This document shows, one piece after another, positions 22,953-35,789 of a stretch of DNA of 64,000 bases. The position numbers were made by a program, and so were the translations under genes. How positions within the stretch are numbered: position 1 is the first letter of the stretch; every line of letters begins with the position of its first letter. The notes under the pieces are model-generated. The model was not told the DNA's origin, did no database searches, and worked only from the letters and a program-made list of their open reading frames with translations. This DNA is from Scylla paramamosain (Eukaryota; Arthropoda; Malacostraca; Decapoda; Portunidae): assembly GCF_035594125.1 (NCBI RefSeq), contig NW_026973707.1:618501-682500 (forward strand). The letters are read 5' to 3'.

Positions 22953-23079
22953 GTATCACGCGATGACGTCTCGCGTTTCTAAACACTGAGAATCTTACCT
23001 GCAGCCTGCCGTAAAAGGTAACATATATAGATCTTTACAGAGGCTTGCCAAGGATCGAACCCATGACACAATGGACCGT

Positions 23080-24060
23080 ATTCTGAAACATTTCTGCGCC
23101 GCACCTCACTAATTTCAAAAGGCTCTAGATGAAGTTATACAGGTTTTTTCAGCATGTTTTTTTCTTTTTAATATTGTTATATTGTTCTAGTGACAGATTA
23201 ACAAGATCTCTACATAATTAACAAGAAAAAACATTCTTGAGAACCCAGCTAATAGTTTCTGTGGCCTTTGAAAACAGTGGTGGTGAGAGAGAAGAGCGCC
23301 TCTGAATGCGTGCCTTATATGCGCTGTACACACCGAGCCGCAGCCAGTCCCGTGAATGTTATCAGCCATCACTGGTGCGTATTCTCAAATGTTTGGGAGT
23401 GTTACCTCAGGTGTATCTGACAGTCTTTACTGGACGTCATCGCGCCTTTCCAGCGTTTTCATGGTTCTAGTGAGGAGGAAATTTCATGAGAACCCGATTC
23501 ATCCTCTTAGTGGCCTTTGAAAATAATCCTGACGAGAATCCAAAACTAACCTAACCGAACCTATCCGAACAGAATGGACCCCATCTAATATAGCCGAACA
23601 GAACCCATCTTAACCGAACCTAACCGAAGGGAGCCCAGCCTAAGCTAACCTTACCAAATCTAACCTATCCGAACCTAACCAAACTTAACCTATTATTCTA
23701 CTGTTGCTACATTTTTAGTGTGACCAGCCAGCTAGTCATAACGCGGACGACAGGCATGGTTAATTGGGTTCTCATGGGTGCTTCTATTGGCGGTGCAGAA
23801 TCCTTTGTTCAACTATCGCATAAATCATGATAAGCACTGTGGAAAGGCCGGTCAGCTCCACTACGGCAGGACAGTAATGGTCACCGAAAGGATGTAAAGT
23901 TAAAATGTCAAAGATTCAAGTCTTAGATTCTATTGACAGATTAACATTTCTACATTATTGAAAGGTGAAACTCTTTGAGAACCCGGCTAGTCATCTCTAT
24001 GGCGTTGAAAAATAATTGTGTGGGAGAGCAGAGCGCTTCTGAATACGGAACAGTGACTCA
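23080..24060. mobile_element. Cluster of MITE-like copies
   Basis: At least three partial copies lie side by side. The first starts ACCGTATTCTGAAACATTTC near 23087 and contains CTTGAGAACCCAGCTAATAG and GTGGTGAGAGAGAAGAGCG. A second starts near 23375 (GCGTATTCTCAAATGTTTGG). Others contain GGGTTCTCATGGGTGCTTCT near 23766 and TTTGAGAACCCGGCTAGTCA near 23971. Both orientations occur. Confidence 0.6.
23545..23700. repeat. Degenerate (AACCTAACCGAA)n tract
   Basis: The plus strand carries many variants of AACCTAACCGAACC over about 155 bp. It resembles the TTAGG-type arthropod telomere unit read on the other strand, but is too degenerate to be a telomere. It interrupts the MITE-like cluster. Confidence 0.75.
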
Positions 24061-24181
24061 TGGCTTGCCAGAGGACGCCAAACAAAGGCCCTCAAACAGG
24101 AGAAAGACGAGAAGGGTATTAATGAGTAAATAAACAAGTGATAAACAATAATAAGGAAGGAAAATGAACTTACATACATAC

Positions 24182-24186
<5 letters not shown>

Positions 24187-24246
<60 letters not shown>
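24187..24246. repeat. (GA)n microsatellite
   Basis: A perfect GA array directly upstream of a LINE C-terminal fragment. Confidence 0.97.
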
Positions 24247-24249
<3 letters not shown>

Positions 24250-24375
24250 AACTGCGGCAGAACTGCAAAGGAAGGGAGTCACAGAGAAAGATGCAAGGGA
24301 CAGAAACAACTGGAGGAGACTCGTACATGGCACATTTAGGGAAACGGCGGAGGAAGAAGTACGTCATGTTATTTG
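24247..24375 (+). mobile_element. LINE ORF C-terminal fragment (RTE-like wording)
   Basis: The frame reads GVTEKDARDRNNWRRLVHGT, ending in a stop about 17 codons later. The pattern D-A-x-D-R-x-x-W-R-x-L/M-I/V is common at the end of endonuclease/reverse-transcriptase ORFs in arthropods. A close relative occurs at 42615-42690. The assignment to a clade is tentative. Confidence 0.5.
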
Positions 24376-24379
24376 ATTA

Positions 24380-24640
24380 GTGAATATGACTATACCTTCC
24401 AGGGGGGAAGACCTCAGCGTGATGCACGAGGGCAGTGGGTCTGCTGAGTGTGAAGAGGTGCGTCCGGCGTGGTGGTGGTTGGCGTGGACACTAGACGAGT
24501 TGTAATAATCCGCCGCGAGCTGCCAGGATGCGTGCGTGATACCAAGTACTTATATTTCTGAAGTTCTGAAATATTCCCGATTTTGTTACATTCAAGAAAA
24601 CGCAGACTTTACGGTGCCCGGACTCTCACCTGAATTATTT
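24380..24640. other. Intergenic stretch, no recognised feature
   Basis: Includes a GC-rich part (24415-24530) with GGTGGTGGTTGG. It could hold a non-coding 5' exon of the minus-strand receptor gene, but nothing in the sequence decides this. Confidence 0.3.
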
Positions 24641-24824
24641 TAAAAAACTCATATTAGATTATTAGTCCTGTTTCCATTGGTGTTTCTCTGATTGGTCCTC
24701 GTTAAATTATCGCTTTAATCATGGAAACTCTCTCGATAATCCCAATCATTTCCACTACAGCTTGTAAGTAGTCACGATAAGGCGCTGAATTGTTTGAGAA
24801 CACGGTCCCTTGCAATAATTGTTG

Positions 24825-24910
<86 letters not shown>
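24640..24910. mobile_element. MITE-like half copy followed by (GA)n
   Basis: TTGGTGTTTCTCTGATTGG and a TTAATCATGGAAACTC block lead to GAATTGTTTGAGAACACGGTC at 24786-24808, which is the reverse complement of the family's GACCGTATTCTGAAACA end. A (GA)n array follows at 24827-24910. Confidence 0.6.
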
Positions 24911-24913
<3 letters not shown>

Positions 24914-24949
24914 AACGAAAGATTAAATAAGCAAACAGACAAGGCGGTC

Positions 24950-25635
24950 ATGACAGAATTTGGTTGGGAGCGTATAGTGGTGTGTTGCGTGCGTGACTTG
25001 GTGAATATTGTGAAACAGACTGATAGAAGTGGCACTGGGGAGGCGGCGCATGAAGACTGTGGCTACTTTCAGCACCATCCTTGCTGCACTGGTGACACCT
25101 GTGGGCGGTGCTGTGTACGAGATGCAGAGCCAATCAACACCAGGGCAAGGTCATTCTGTTGACCTCACAGATGGCATATGCACATGCACTGTGGGGGAAA
25201 ATGGAGTACCTTGAAAGCACCAAGCTGCAGCTGCAGAGCACAGCATGTCAGCTGTGCCGCAGGTGTTGCCACTCTGCAGGAAATAGAACGTGGCTGGCAG
25301 GAGTGGCACTAGGACAAGAAAATCTCCCCGATGGGAGCTTTTTGCAGGGCTGTAACAGGGAATTCCTGCAATCGAAAAAGAAGATACGAGGGGAGTAATA
25401 CCCACGATGTGCGAAGAGCAGAGAGTGTCACCCTCCAGCGCAGGCTCCTTCTCCTTGACAGGCTTCTCCACAAACATCTGACTCTTCCCACGTGGCAGAA
25501 AGTTTAGTCATTCTTGTGAAAAGATTTGGGAATGAAGACACCAAGGAAGCACTTGAAGAAGTGCAGAAGACTTTGTCTTCAATAAAGTTCCCAGGCTTAT
25601 ACGTAAAGGAAAGCCAGAATCAACCACGAAAATAA
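24950..25635 (+). pseudogene. SWIM zinc-finger protein gene remnant
   Basis: A frame reads YEMQSQSTPGQGHSVDLTDG, then ICTCTVGENGVP, a TGA at 25212-25214, and KHQAAAAEH. A SWIM finger is C-x-C-x(n)-C-x-H, and the stop sits exactly where the third cysteine is expected (TGC to TGA). SWIM domains bind DNA or proteins and occur in MULE-type transposases and in uncharacterised animal proteins with this Q-S-x-T-P-G-x-x-x-x-V-D lead-in. Further stops follow, and a final open part reads AESLVILVKRFGNEDTKEAL and ends at TAA 25633. Known: the domain pattern. Inferred: that all parts belong to one dead gene, possibly transposon-derived. Confidence 0.6.
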
Positions 25636-25639
25636 GATG

Positions 25640-27880
25640 AATAACCTCCAAAATGTCTTAAGTAAATTGAAGGATACAGGCCCGTTCACAGCACCCACCT
25701 TGAACACATGACGTCATCAAAGCCAGACGGAGACCTTCCCTCCTGCTTCCCCGTGTCTCCTTGTCAATATTTCCCTCAGTTTCCAGGGTTTTCCAGGTAT
25801 TTACATGTGTTTTCAGACTGAAATGCGTAGATTGTACTAGTACGAAGAGGAAGAAATGAGGAATGGAAGTGTGTAAGGAAGTGCAACAGTAGTAGTAGTA
25901 GTGGTAGTAGTAGTTGCTGTCGTTGGTATAGCACTGTTATTATCTAGGCTGAAGGACGGCTGTGGGAGTAGGTGGGTGTATGGAAGGGTGGACTAGGTAG
26001 GTAGCCAGTTGGGAGGATTAATTGCTCTGTGTATGGGTAAATTGTTGTTCTGATGGATAGGTGGATGGGTGAATGAATAGTTAGGTGGAAGGGTGAGTGG
26101 GTGGATGGATGCGGTGATCGCCGGCTGTGTTAATGCAGGGGCTGGTCAACGCTATCTGGAGAAGCACACTCTAAAACCGCCTGTCGTGATACATCTTGAT
26201 GCACTGCACTTAAATGCTACAAAACATTGATCCTAAGCGTTTGTGCTGACAGTTTCCACGGGATCTGGTGATGCACATTCTACACAACAGTTATTATGAG
26301 CTAAATACTCGCAACAAGGCTCTCAGTGTTTTCACATCTATTTCTTGTCTTCTGCTACATAATTAGTTTGGAATATTTTCCACTGGTTTCTACAGGGACT
26401 TGTGTCTTATCTGGCAAATCCCTAAAAAGTATTATTGCAGTTTCAACCAATACACTGTACGTAACCATAGCCCCTGGCAGGGTCTACATCTCACTGTTTG
26501 GAGCATTTCTAGCCTTATTTTACCCTGTTGGAAATTAATAACAACTTCAGATGAGAATGTCAAAGATTCAAGTCAATTCTAGCTCAGATCCACCAGTAGT
26601 CGTCTCTCGTAGGATGCTGTGTGTGTTCATATGTTTGTCATCAACAGTGCGCGTGCGCGATGGTGACGTGACGTTGACACACGTGTTAAGACTTGTGATG
26701 TCGTGGAGTTACTTGCTGCGAATCAGGTCACACGGAAATCTGACAGCCAATCACTTGTAGGCACGTGTGTTTAGAGGAGGAAGGAGCACCCGGGACTGTC
26801 GTCTGTCTGTGGTGCGTCAGTTTCACCATGGACACGGAAGAGAGACGCGTGCTGGCTGTCAATATATGAAGTGGCAGTTTATCGTCAGTTCCCTCAATTT
26901 CTTAAGGTATTTTTCGTTAAGTAATTACTGCTGGTATGTAGTGATGACTGACAATGTAGGTGACAAAATGTTACGTTACCTTAGTTTACCTTGTGTGTGG
27001 GTTAGGAGGTTAGGTTAGTGACCTTAAGGGAGAGTCCAAGAGGGACGAAGCTCCTCTCCCCCCACGGTTAGATTAGGTTGGTTACGTTGGGTTAAGATGA
27101 TATAGAAAAATCCCGTTTTCGAAATATGCTGTTTGTCATCCTTAAACTTTTTCTGGAATGTCAAAAATGTCTCGTTTCGGCTTTCCCCACACACAAAAAA
27201 AAAAAAAAAAAAAAATCCCACCAGGTTCCTATGCTTCCTGGTTTTAGTGAAAGAGATAAAGAGGATGGGAGTATTGGTTGAAACTGCAAATTTATCCCCT
27301 AAGAGAATCGACCAAGTATTATTTGTACTGACAGGATATTGTGACAGCCTAAACCGCGTGGAGACGAAACACTGGGCGATATCAGACACGCCGGCTTCTC
27401 CAAAACACCCAACAAACCTGAGGCGACAGATACGAGTTTGTAGTGGTGCTGTAAAACCCTAGTCTGTACATGTGTTGTGGTTGTTGTACAAACATAGCAG
27501 GGAAGAAGAACCAAGGTGTGAAAGGACGGGTTGTATTTCCAGAGAAGAAAGCGACAACTCAGGGAAGACATTGGGAGACAGGGTGTAAACAGACCAGCGG
27601 CACCTTAGGGAAAACGTTGACACACACATTATCAACAGTCTTTACCAGTGCCCCCGCTAACATTTGGCATCAAAACATGGTTGTTGCTTTCATGTGTACC
27701 AGAATTTATATACGGATATGTTAACTGTATATTCGTCCCAGGGTGGTGATACATCCCTGACCCGAGATGATGTACACAGTATTTACCTAATTTTGCCATT
27801 TTTCTTGGTCTCTGCTTGGTGATGGTGGCTAAAAATGTTCCTAATATTTTATTAGTTGGTTTGATAGTACACAAATAACA
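25640..27880. other. Long stretch without a recognised gene
   Basis: Holds short (GTA)n runs near 25890-25915, GGTGGATGGG repeats near 25970-26110, TTAGGTTAGG-like runs near 27000-27090, and an A21 run near 27197. Frames of 60-120 codons here show no motif. Confidence 0.5.
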
Positions 27881-27949
27881 TTTTTTTTTTTTCAGCCGAC
27901 CAACTTTTGTGTGTAAAATTCAGTCGGCAAGCGTTACCCAGTATTTTCA

Positions 27950-28062
27950 ACATTTATCCATGTCTCAGACGAACCCTGGAACTTCCTGCCTGCTTTGTAT
28001 TCCCTCTTTCCTATGACTTGAACTCTTGCAGGAGGGAGCTTTCAACACACCCTTCAAATTAA
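27950..28062 (+). mobile_element. Remnant of the jockey/I-like LINE C-terminus
   Basis: CCTGCCTGCTTTGTATTCCC, CCTTTCCTATGACTTGAACTC and GGAGGGAGCTTTCAACACAC match in order the last 100 bp of the LINE ORF at 32195-32290. It lies just upstream of the HECT exon. Confidence 0.7.
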
Positions 28063-28116
28063 ATGCCCCCTTTTTGTATCTAGGAACTGGCATCTGATTG
28101 GGTCTCTCTTCTACAG

Positions 28117-28315
28117 GCAGGAGTAAGTGGACCTGCTGGTGGACTACAGACTGAACACAAGCATTGACAAGCAGTACAGGGCATTTCATGATGGCTTCTG
28201 CAGGGTGTGGGACGGTATTGTGCTCAAACTTTTCCAGCCAATGGAACTTATGGACTTGGTCACCGGCAATGAAAATTATTTCTGGACTGAGTTGGAAAAG
28301 AATGCTGAATATAAG
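28117..28315 (+). pseudogene. HERC-type HECT E3 ligase exon (broken)
   Basis: After acceptor TCTCTCTTCTACAG the frame reads QE, a TAA stop at 28124-28126, then VDLLVDYRLNTSIDKQYRAF, VLKLFQPMELMDLVTGN and WTELEKNAEYK. This follows the C-terminal half of the HECT domain of HERC3/HERC4-type ligases (Q-E-F-V-D-x-Y-V-D-Y, L-F-Q-P-x-E-L, G-N-x-x-Y-x-W-x-x-L-E-K-N-x-E-Y-K), which transfer ubiquitin through a catalytic cysteine further on. The stop replaces the expected Phe. After EYK the intron should start with GT but reads ATTAAG. A GT 15 bases later would add IKLVK. Together with the next exon this looks like a dead duplicate. Confidence 0.75.
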
Positions 28316-28574
28316 ATTAAGTTAGTTAAGGTGGGACTGGGATGTGTTTGGGTGTGTGTGTTTTTGATATATGAAGGTGGATGTGTGTTTTTAGGTGTGT
28401 TTTTGGGTGTTTGGCAGTGTTTTCGGGGTGGTTGTGTGTGTTTTAGGGTCGTTTGTATGTGTTTTCACCTGTATATCATTGATTTTACTTATTTTTTCCT
28501 TATTAATGTACACTCTTTGCCTCTGTCACCTCCTCTAATATTTATCCAGTCCTTCTCTGTGTCTATATTAGGTC

Positions 28575-29048
28575 TATTAGAATCAGTACAAAGGAGAATA
28601 ACTAAAAGGATACAGGGGATGAGGAGTATCCCTTACGAGGCGAGGTTGAAGCGGTTAAATTTACATTCATTAGAGAGACGTAGGTTAAGAGGGGACCTGA
28701 TAGAAGTCTTTAAGTGGTATAAGGGTTATAACAAGGGAGATGTAAGCAAAATTCTTAGGATCAGCAACCAGGGTAGAACAAGAAATAACGGGTTCAAGCT
28801 TGAAAAATTTAGGTTTAGGAAGGAGATAGGAAAAAATTGGTTCTCAAATAGAGTGGTAGATGAGTGGAACAGACTCAGTAATCATGTAGTTAGTGCTAGG
28901 ACACTAGAAAGCTTTAAGAGAAGATTAGACAAGTTTATGGATGGGGATAGCAGATGGAAATAGGTAGGTGTGTTTCATACAGGGACTACCACCACGTGTA
29001 AGCCTGGTCGCTTCTTGCAGCTTCCCTTATTTCTTATGTTCTTATGTT
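28575..29048 (+). mobile_element. CR1-like LINE C-terminus and 3' end
   Basis: An open frame reads LESVQRRITKRIQGMRSIPY, RRLRGDLIEVFKWYKGYNKG, NWFSNRVVDEWNRLSNHVVS and FKRRLDKFMDG, then stops. This is the classic C-terminus of CR1/L2-type reverse-transcriptase ORFs. The 3' end is GCTTCTTGCAGCTTCCCTTA and two TTCTTATG octamers. It is inserted in the intron between the two HECT exons. This is the best-preserved copy of the family's C-terminus in the window. Confidence 0.85.
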
Positions 29049-29251
29049 CTATATATCTAGTCCTTTTTTTGCCTCTATCACTCTTCTATCTAATATCCAG
29101 TCTTTCACTTCCTGCCTTCAGTTCACATACACTCCTCACCTCTTCTGCTGCCTATATTTACCCAGTCCTTCCCTGCACACACCACAGCAATATGAATTAA
29201 CACACAATTGCCAATGTCCTTCCTTTTATTAATCCCTCACTGTGTTTCCAG

Positions 29252-29373
29252 GGTGAGTACTTCCCAGACCATCCAGTCACTCACACGTGCTTGGAAGTCT
29301 TTCATGAGCTCTCGCTGGAACAGAAAATGTTTTCAAGTTTCTGACGGGGACTCACCAGGTTCTTCTACTAGGC

Positions 29374-29376
<3 letters not shown>
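29252..29376 (+). pseudogene. HERC-type HECT exon cut off by a (GA)n array
   Basis: After acceptor CACTGTGTTTCCAG the frame reads GEYFPDHPVTHTCLEVFHEL and SLEQKM. A shift of frame then gives KFLTGTHQVLLLGM. Both parts align in order with the HERC4-type HECT domain (G-E-Y-W-x-x-H-P, E-V-F-H-E-L, F-L-T-G-S-D-R-I-P-I-L-G-M). Directly after the LGM codons the sequence becomes GAGAGAGA for about 76 bp and the domain does not resume. The catalytic-cysteine part is missing. Confidence 0.75.
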
Positions 29377-29455
<79 letters not shown>

Positions 29456-29668
29456 CTATTACTCTCATTTCTTTTCTTTCCATCCTATTCTCCTTTATTT
29501 CTTCTTTATCTTTCTCTCTCCTCTATCTTCTTTCTCATTTCTTTTTTTCTTCCTCTTCTCCTATTGTCTTCGTTCTCCTCTTGTGTCCTCTTCCTTCTTT
29601 GTCTTCTCTCTCTTTCTTCCTTCCATCACTTCTGAAAATATAAAAAATATTAAATACATATTTTGAAC

Positions 29669-29757
<89 letters not shown>
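29376..29757. repeat. (GA)n, pyrimidine-rich stretch and (AAT)n
   Basis: (GA)n at 29376-29452, a CT-rich stretch to about 29640, and (AAT)n at 29669-29757 that touches the 5' break of the next LINE. Confidence 0.95.
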
Positions 29758-29761
<4 letters not shown>

Positions 29762-32366
29762 CCAAAGTGGAGCACATTCTGACCCTCTTCCCTTTTGCAG
29801 AGATCTCCATTCTTGGAGACTTCAATGTTCACCACCAGCTTTGGCTTTCCTCTCCCTTCACTAACCATCCTGGTGAACTAGCCTACAACTTTGCTATCCT
29901 CCATGACCTAGAGCAATTGGTGCAACACCCTATTCGTATTCCTGACTGTCTTGGAGATACGCCCAACATTCTTGATCTTTTCCTGATCTCTAATCCTTCT
30001 GCTTATGCTGTCACCCTTTCTTCTCTGTTGGGCTCCTCCAATCACAATCTCATATCTTTATCTTGTCCTATCGCTCCAATCCCTCCTCAGGATCCCCCTA
30101 AGCGAAGGTGCCTCCGGCGTTTTGCCTCTGCTATTTGGGAGGACCTGAGAAGGTATTTTGCTGATTTTCCTTGGAATGACTACTGCTTCCGTGTCAGAGA
30201 CCCGTCTTTGTGTGCTGAGCGCATAACAGAGGTGATAGTGTCTGGCATGGAGGCGTACATTCCTCACTCTTGTTCTCATCCTAAACCTTTTAAACCTTGG
30301 TTTAACACAGCTTGTTCTCGTGCTATACATGATAGAGGTGGCCCACAAAAGGTACTTAATCCTTCCATCACCAGAATCTCATGCAGTTTATATTTTTGTC
30401 CGGAACCATGCCAAGTCTGTTCTCCAACTAGCCAAAAACTCCTTCATTAACAGAAAATGTCAAAAGCTTTCAAGATCTAACTCCCCTCGTGATTTCTGGC
30501 ATCTAGCCAAAAATATCTCCAATAACTTTGCTTCTTCTTCTTTCCCTCCTCTATTTCAACCAGATGGCACCACTGCTATCACATCTATTTCTAAAGCTGA
30601 ACTCTTCGCTCAAACCTTTGCTAAAAACTCTACCTTGGACGATTCTGGGCTTGTTCCTCCCTCTCCTCCACCCTCTCTGACTACTTCATGCCACCTATTA
30701 AAATTCTTCGCAATGGTGTTTTCCATGCCCTCGCTGGCCTAAACCCTCGGAAGGCTTATGGACCTGATGGGGTCCTACCTATTGTTCTCCGAAACTGTGC
30801 CTCCGTGCTTGCATCTTGCCTAGTCAAACTCTTTCAGCCTTGTCTGTCAACATCTACCTTTCCTTCTTGCTGGAAGTTTGCCTACATTTAACCTGTTCCT
30901 AAAAAGGGTGACTGTTCTAATCCCTCAAACTACTGTCCTATTGCTTTAATTTCCTGCCTATCTAAAGTTTTTTAATCTATCCTCAACAGGAAGATTCTTA
31001 AACATCTATCACTTCACAACCTTCTATCTGATCGCCAGTATAGGTTCCGTCAAGGCCGCTCTACTGGTGATCTTCTGGCTTTCCTTACTGAGTCTTGGTC
31101 ATCCTCTTTTAGAGATTTTAGTGAAACTTTTGCTGTTGCCTTGGACATATCAAAAGCTTTTGATAGAGTCTGGCAGAAAGCTTTGATTTCCAAACTACCC
31201 TCCTATGGTTTCTATCCTCCTCTCTGTAACTTCATCTCAAGTTTCCTTTCTGACCATTCTATTGCTGCTGTGGTAGACGGTCACTGTTCTTCTCCTAAAT
31301 CTATTAACAGTGGTGTTCCTCAGAGTTCTGTCCTGTCACCCATTCTCTTCTTATTATTCATTAATGATCTTCTAAACCAAACTTCTTGTCCTATCCACTC
31401 CTACGCTGATGATACCACCCCTGCACTTTTCCACGTCTTTTCATAGACGTCCAACCCTTCAGGAGGTAAACATATCATGCAGGGAAGCCACAGAACGCTT
31501 GACTTCTGATCTTTCTAAAATTTCTAATTGGGGCAGAGCAAACTTGGTATTGTTCAATGCCTCAAAAACTCAATTCCTCCATCTATCAACTCAACACAGC
31601 CTCAAAAACTCAATTCCTCCATCTGTCAACTCGACACAACCTTCCAGACAACTATCCCCTCTTCTTCAATGACACTCAACTGTCCTCCTCTTCTACACTG
31701 AACATCCTCAGTCTGTCCTTTACTTATAATCTGAACTGGAAACTTCACATCTCATCTCTAGTTAAAACAGCTTCTATGAAGTTAGGTGTTCTGAGACGTC
31801 TCCACCAATTTTTCTCACCCACCCAGCTGCTAACTCTGTACAAGGGCCTTATCCGTCCATATATGGAGTATGCTTCATATGTCTGGGGGGGGTTCCACTC
31901 ATACTGCTCTTCTAGACAGGGGGGAATCATAAGCTTTTCGTCTTATCAACTCCTCTCCTCTAACTGACTGTCTTCAGCCTCTCTCTCTCACCGCCGCAAT
32001 GTTGCATATATAAGCTGTCTTCTACCGCTATTTTCATGCTAACTGCTCTTCTGATCTTGCTAACTGCATGCCTCCACTCCTCCCGCGGCCTCGCTGCACA
32101 AGACTTTCTTCTTTCTTTCACCCCTATTCTGTCCACCTCTCTAACGCAAGAGTTAACCAGTATTCTCAATCATTCATCCCTTTCTCTGGTAAACTCTGAA
32201 ACTCCCTGCCTGCTTCTGTATTTCCACCTTCCTATGACTTGAATTCCTTCAAGAGGGAGGTTTCAAGACACTTATTCATCAATTTTTGACCAATGCTTTG
32301 ACCCTTTTGTGGGACTGCCATTTTTTTTTGTTGCCCTTGGCCAGTGTCCTTCCTACATAAAAAAAA
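29758..32366 (+). mobile_element. Jockey/I-like LINE, 5'-truncated and decayed (copy A)
   Basis: Matches residues from about 160 to 986 of the intact ORF at 56108-53148: endonuclease motif [10 protein letters not shown] near 29810, SNHN in place of SDHN near 30040, GPDG near 30762, DISKAFD near 31145, a GVPQS variant of GVPQG near 31315, and YADD near 31405. Lesions include a frameshift near 30335, stops at FAYI(stop)PVP near 30890 and SKVF(stop)SIL near 30974, and an extra C after YADDTT. A 39-bp segment of the thumb region is duplicated at about 31559-31636. The 3' end carries the shared tail ending in poly(A) near 32357-32366. Confidence 0.9.
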
Positions 32367-32371
32367 ACACT

Positions 32372-32373
<2 letters not shown>

Positions 32374-32448
<75 letters not shown>

Positions 32449-32530
32449 GTGAGAGACTGTGGGGAGTGACTGTGGGTTTGTCAACATACTCTAAGGGACG
32501 TACTATGGATCTGTGGATGGGTGACAAAGA
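32374..32530. repeat. (CT)n microsatellite after LINE tail
   Basis: (CT)n at 32374-32446 begins eight bases after the LINE poly(A). Confidence 0.95.
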
Positions 32531-32534
32531 GACA

Positions 32535-33060
<526 letters not shown>

Positions 33061-33400
33061 CACCCACACACTCCCAGGCTCTGAAATTGATAATCCAAAG
33101 CACAGCAAACGACAGCTTCCTTTCAATTGCGCACACCTGCAGGTCATCGCCCAACTTGACCTGCCAAAATACAACACACGGGAGGCGGAAGTTAAAATAC
33201 AAGCTTATAAAGGCCATACAGCAGAGGTGAAGGGCTCGGCCTGGTGTGAGGGTGTCTTGTGAGGTGTTGGTGTGGGGGTAGGGGTGGGGGGGGTCAGGGG
33301 AGGGGCTCTGGGAGGATTAAGAGTGATGATCTATTGTGTTGTTTGTTTGGTTCTTCTGTGTGAGAGTGAGAGAGAAATCCGGTGAAAGTCAGGGGGAGAG

Positions 33401-33543
33401 GCTGTGAAGGGGCTGGAAGGGCTAACCTTGTTGTATATTAAATTTGGGGTCTGTGTCCAAGGTAGTTCTGCCAGTGAAGGGGCTGGAAGAGTTACCTTGT
33501 TGTATATTAAATTTGGGGTCTGTGTTTAATGTGGTTCTGTGTG
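33401..33543. repeat. Two-unit tandem repeat, about 72 bp
   Basis: GAAGGGGCTGGAAG, CCTTGTTGTATATTAAATTT and GGGGTCTGTGT occur twice, 72 bp apart, with few differences. Confidence 0.88.
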
Positions 33544-33547
33544 TGTC

Positions 33548-33668
<121 letters not shown>

Positions 33669-33939
33669 TTGCAAGGATAAAAACTTAGAATGTTCCTATT
33701 AAGTGTTATTACTACTACTACTACTATTGTTGCTGCTACTTACAACTGCTACCTACTACTACTACCTCCACCACCACAACCACTATATATATACTATTAT
33801 TACTGCCACCACCACCACCACTTCTACTACTACTACTGTGAACAGCCAGGAGGAGGAAGTCCCTGTAAAAAAATAAATAATATACAAATGAATAGAAAAT
33901 ATTCATAATAATTTTCCCTTATTATTATTATTATTATTA

Positions 33940-33974
<35 letters not shown>

Positions 33975-34322
33975 ATTTGCGTATATTTTTAGTCTTGTAA
34001 CAAGGAAAATGAAAAATAATAAATAAATTAACCTGTATTATCATCACTATCAAAATATATACACTATTATTAATATATTATTATTATATTTATGGACCAA
34101 TTTCTAGATTCTATTTTTAGCTTATATATAATAGCTTATATATAATATTAATGTAATGCAATGAAAAAAAAAAAAAAACTTAATACCTCCACAATGAATC
34201 ATATTATTATTCCTGTTGATTTTTGGGGTCATTCAGGAGTGGATGGCAGAAGTTGGTGAATACTACTACCTAGCTAAGCGTACGTTTGACCAGTATGCTT
34301 GAACACCGTTTGCACTAGACAG

Positions 34323-34545
34323 TATTCAGAAACCCTCCACTCTTTCACTCCACTCTTTCTATTTTCTAGGACCACAGAGATGATTAGCCCGGTTCTCAAG
34401 AGAGTTTCTCCTGTTGATAATGTAGAAATCCTAGTAGTAATCTGCCACTACAACCATAAAAAGGAAATACACCCATACAGGCCCGTAGAACTTCAATTAC
34501 ACCCTTCTGAATGTAGTGGAAGTGCGGCCAGAAATGTTTCAGAGC
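34323..34545. mobile_element. MITE-like element
   Basis: Starts near AGTATTCAGAAACCCTCC, contains GATTAGCCCGGTTCTCAAGA and GTTTCTCCTGTTGATAATGT, and ends near GTGCGGCCAGAAATGTTTCA, which mirrors the start of the family. About 220 bp and non-coding. Confidence 0.6.
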
Positions 34546-34609
34546 ATAGACGTAGTAAAGCTTCATTGTGGTTGTGTGCTGTGTCACCTGAGAGCTTATG
34601 CCCGCCCTC

Positions 34610-35190
<581 letters not shown>

Positions 35191-35533
35191 AACACACACA
35201 GTGTGTGGTTCAGCCACCTGCGTCGCCCACCAGGTCAGTGAACGACCTTGGTTCAGTAATGAGTCACCACTGCAGACGATAGTGTACATTTGGTATTTAT
35301 CGTATCATAAGCCTCACCCACAGCACACCAGTAAATCAAACGAGTAGTAAGTAATACATTCACTTACTTGGATGACAGTAGTTGCCTGACTGACGGCGTG
35401 AGTGGCGTCACTTGAACCTCAACCAATGTTTGTGTTCCAGTTGGAGGACCGCGGTCGAATTGGACCACAAGATTTGTTCGCCAATCCTGGTCAAATTATT
35501 AAAATTGAAGGACGATCGAATCACAAGGCATGA

Positions 35534-35783
<250 letters not shown>

Positions 35784-35789
35784 TAACAG

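Noticed and set aside
35440..35532. Exon-like frame after GTGTTCCAG reading LEDRGRIGPQDLFANPGQII
   Set aside because: A stop follows within 31 codons, no donor is present before the (GT)n array, and no family is recognised.
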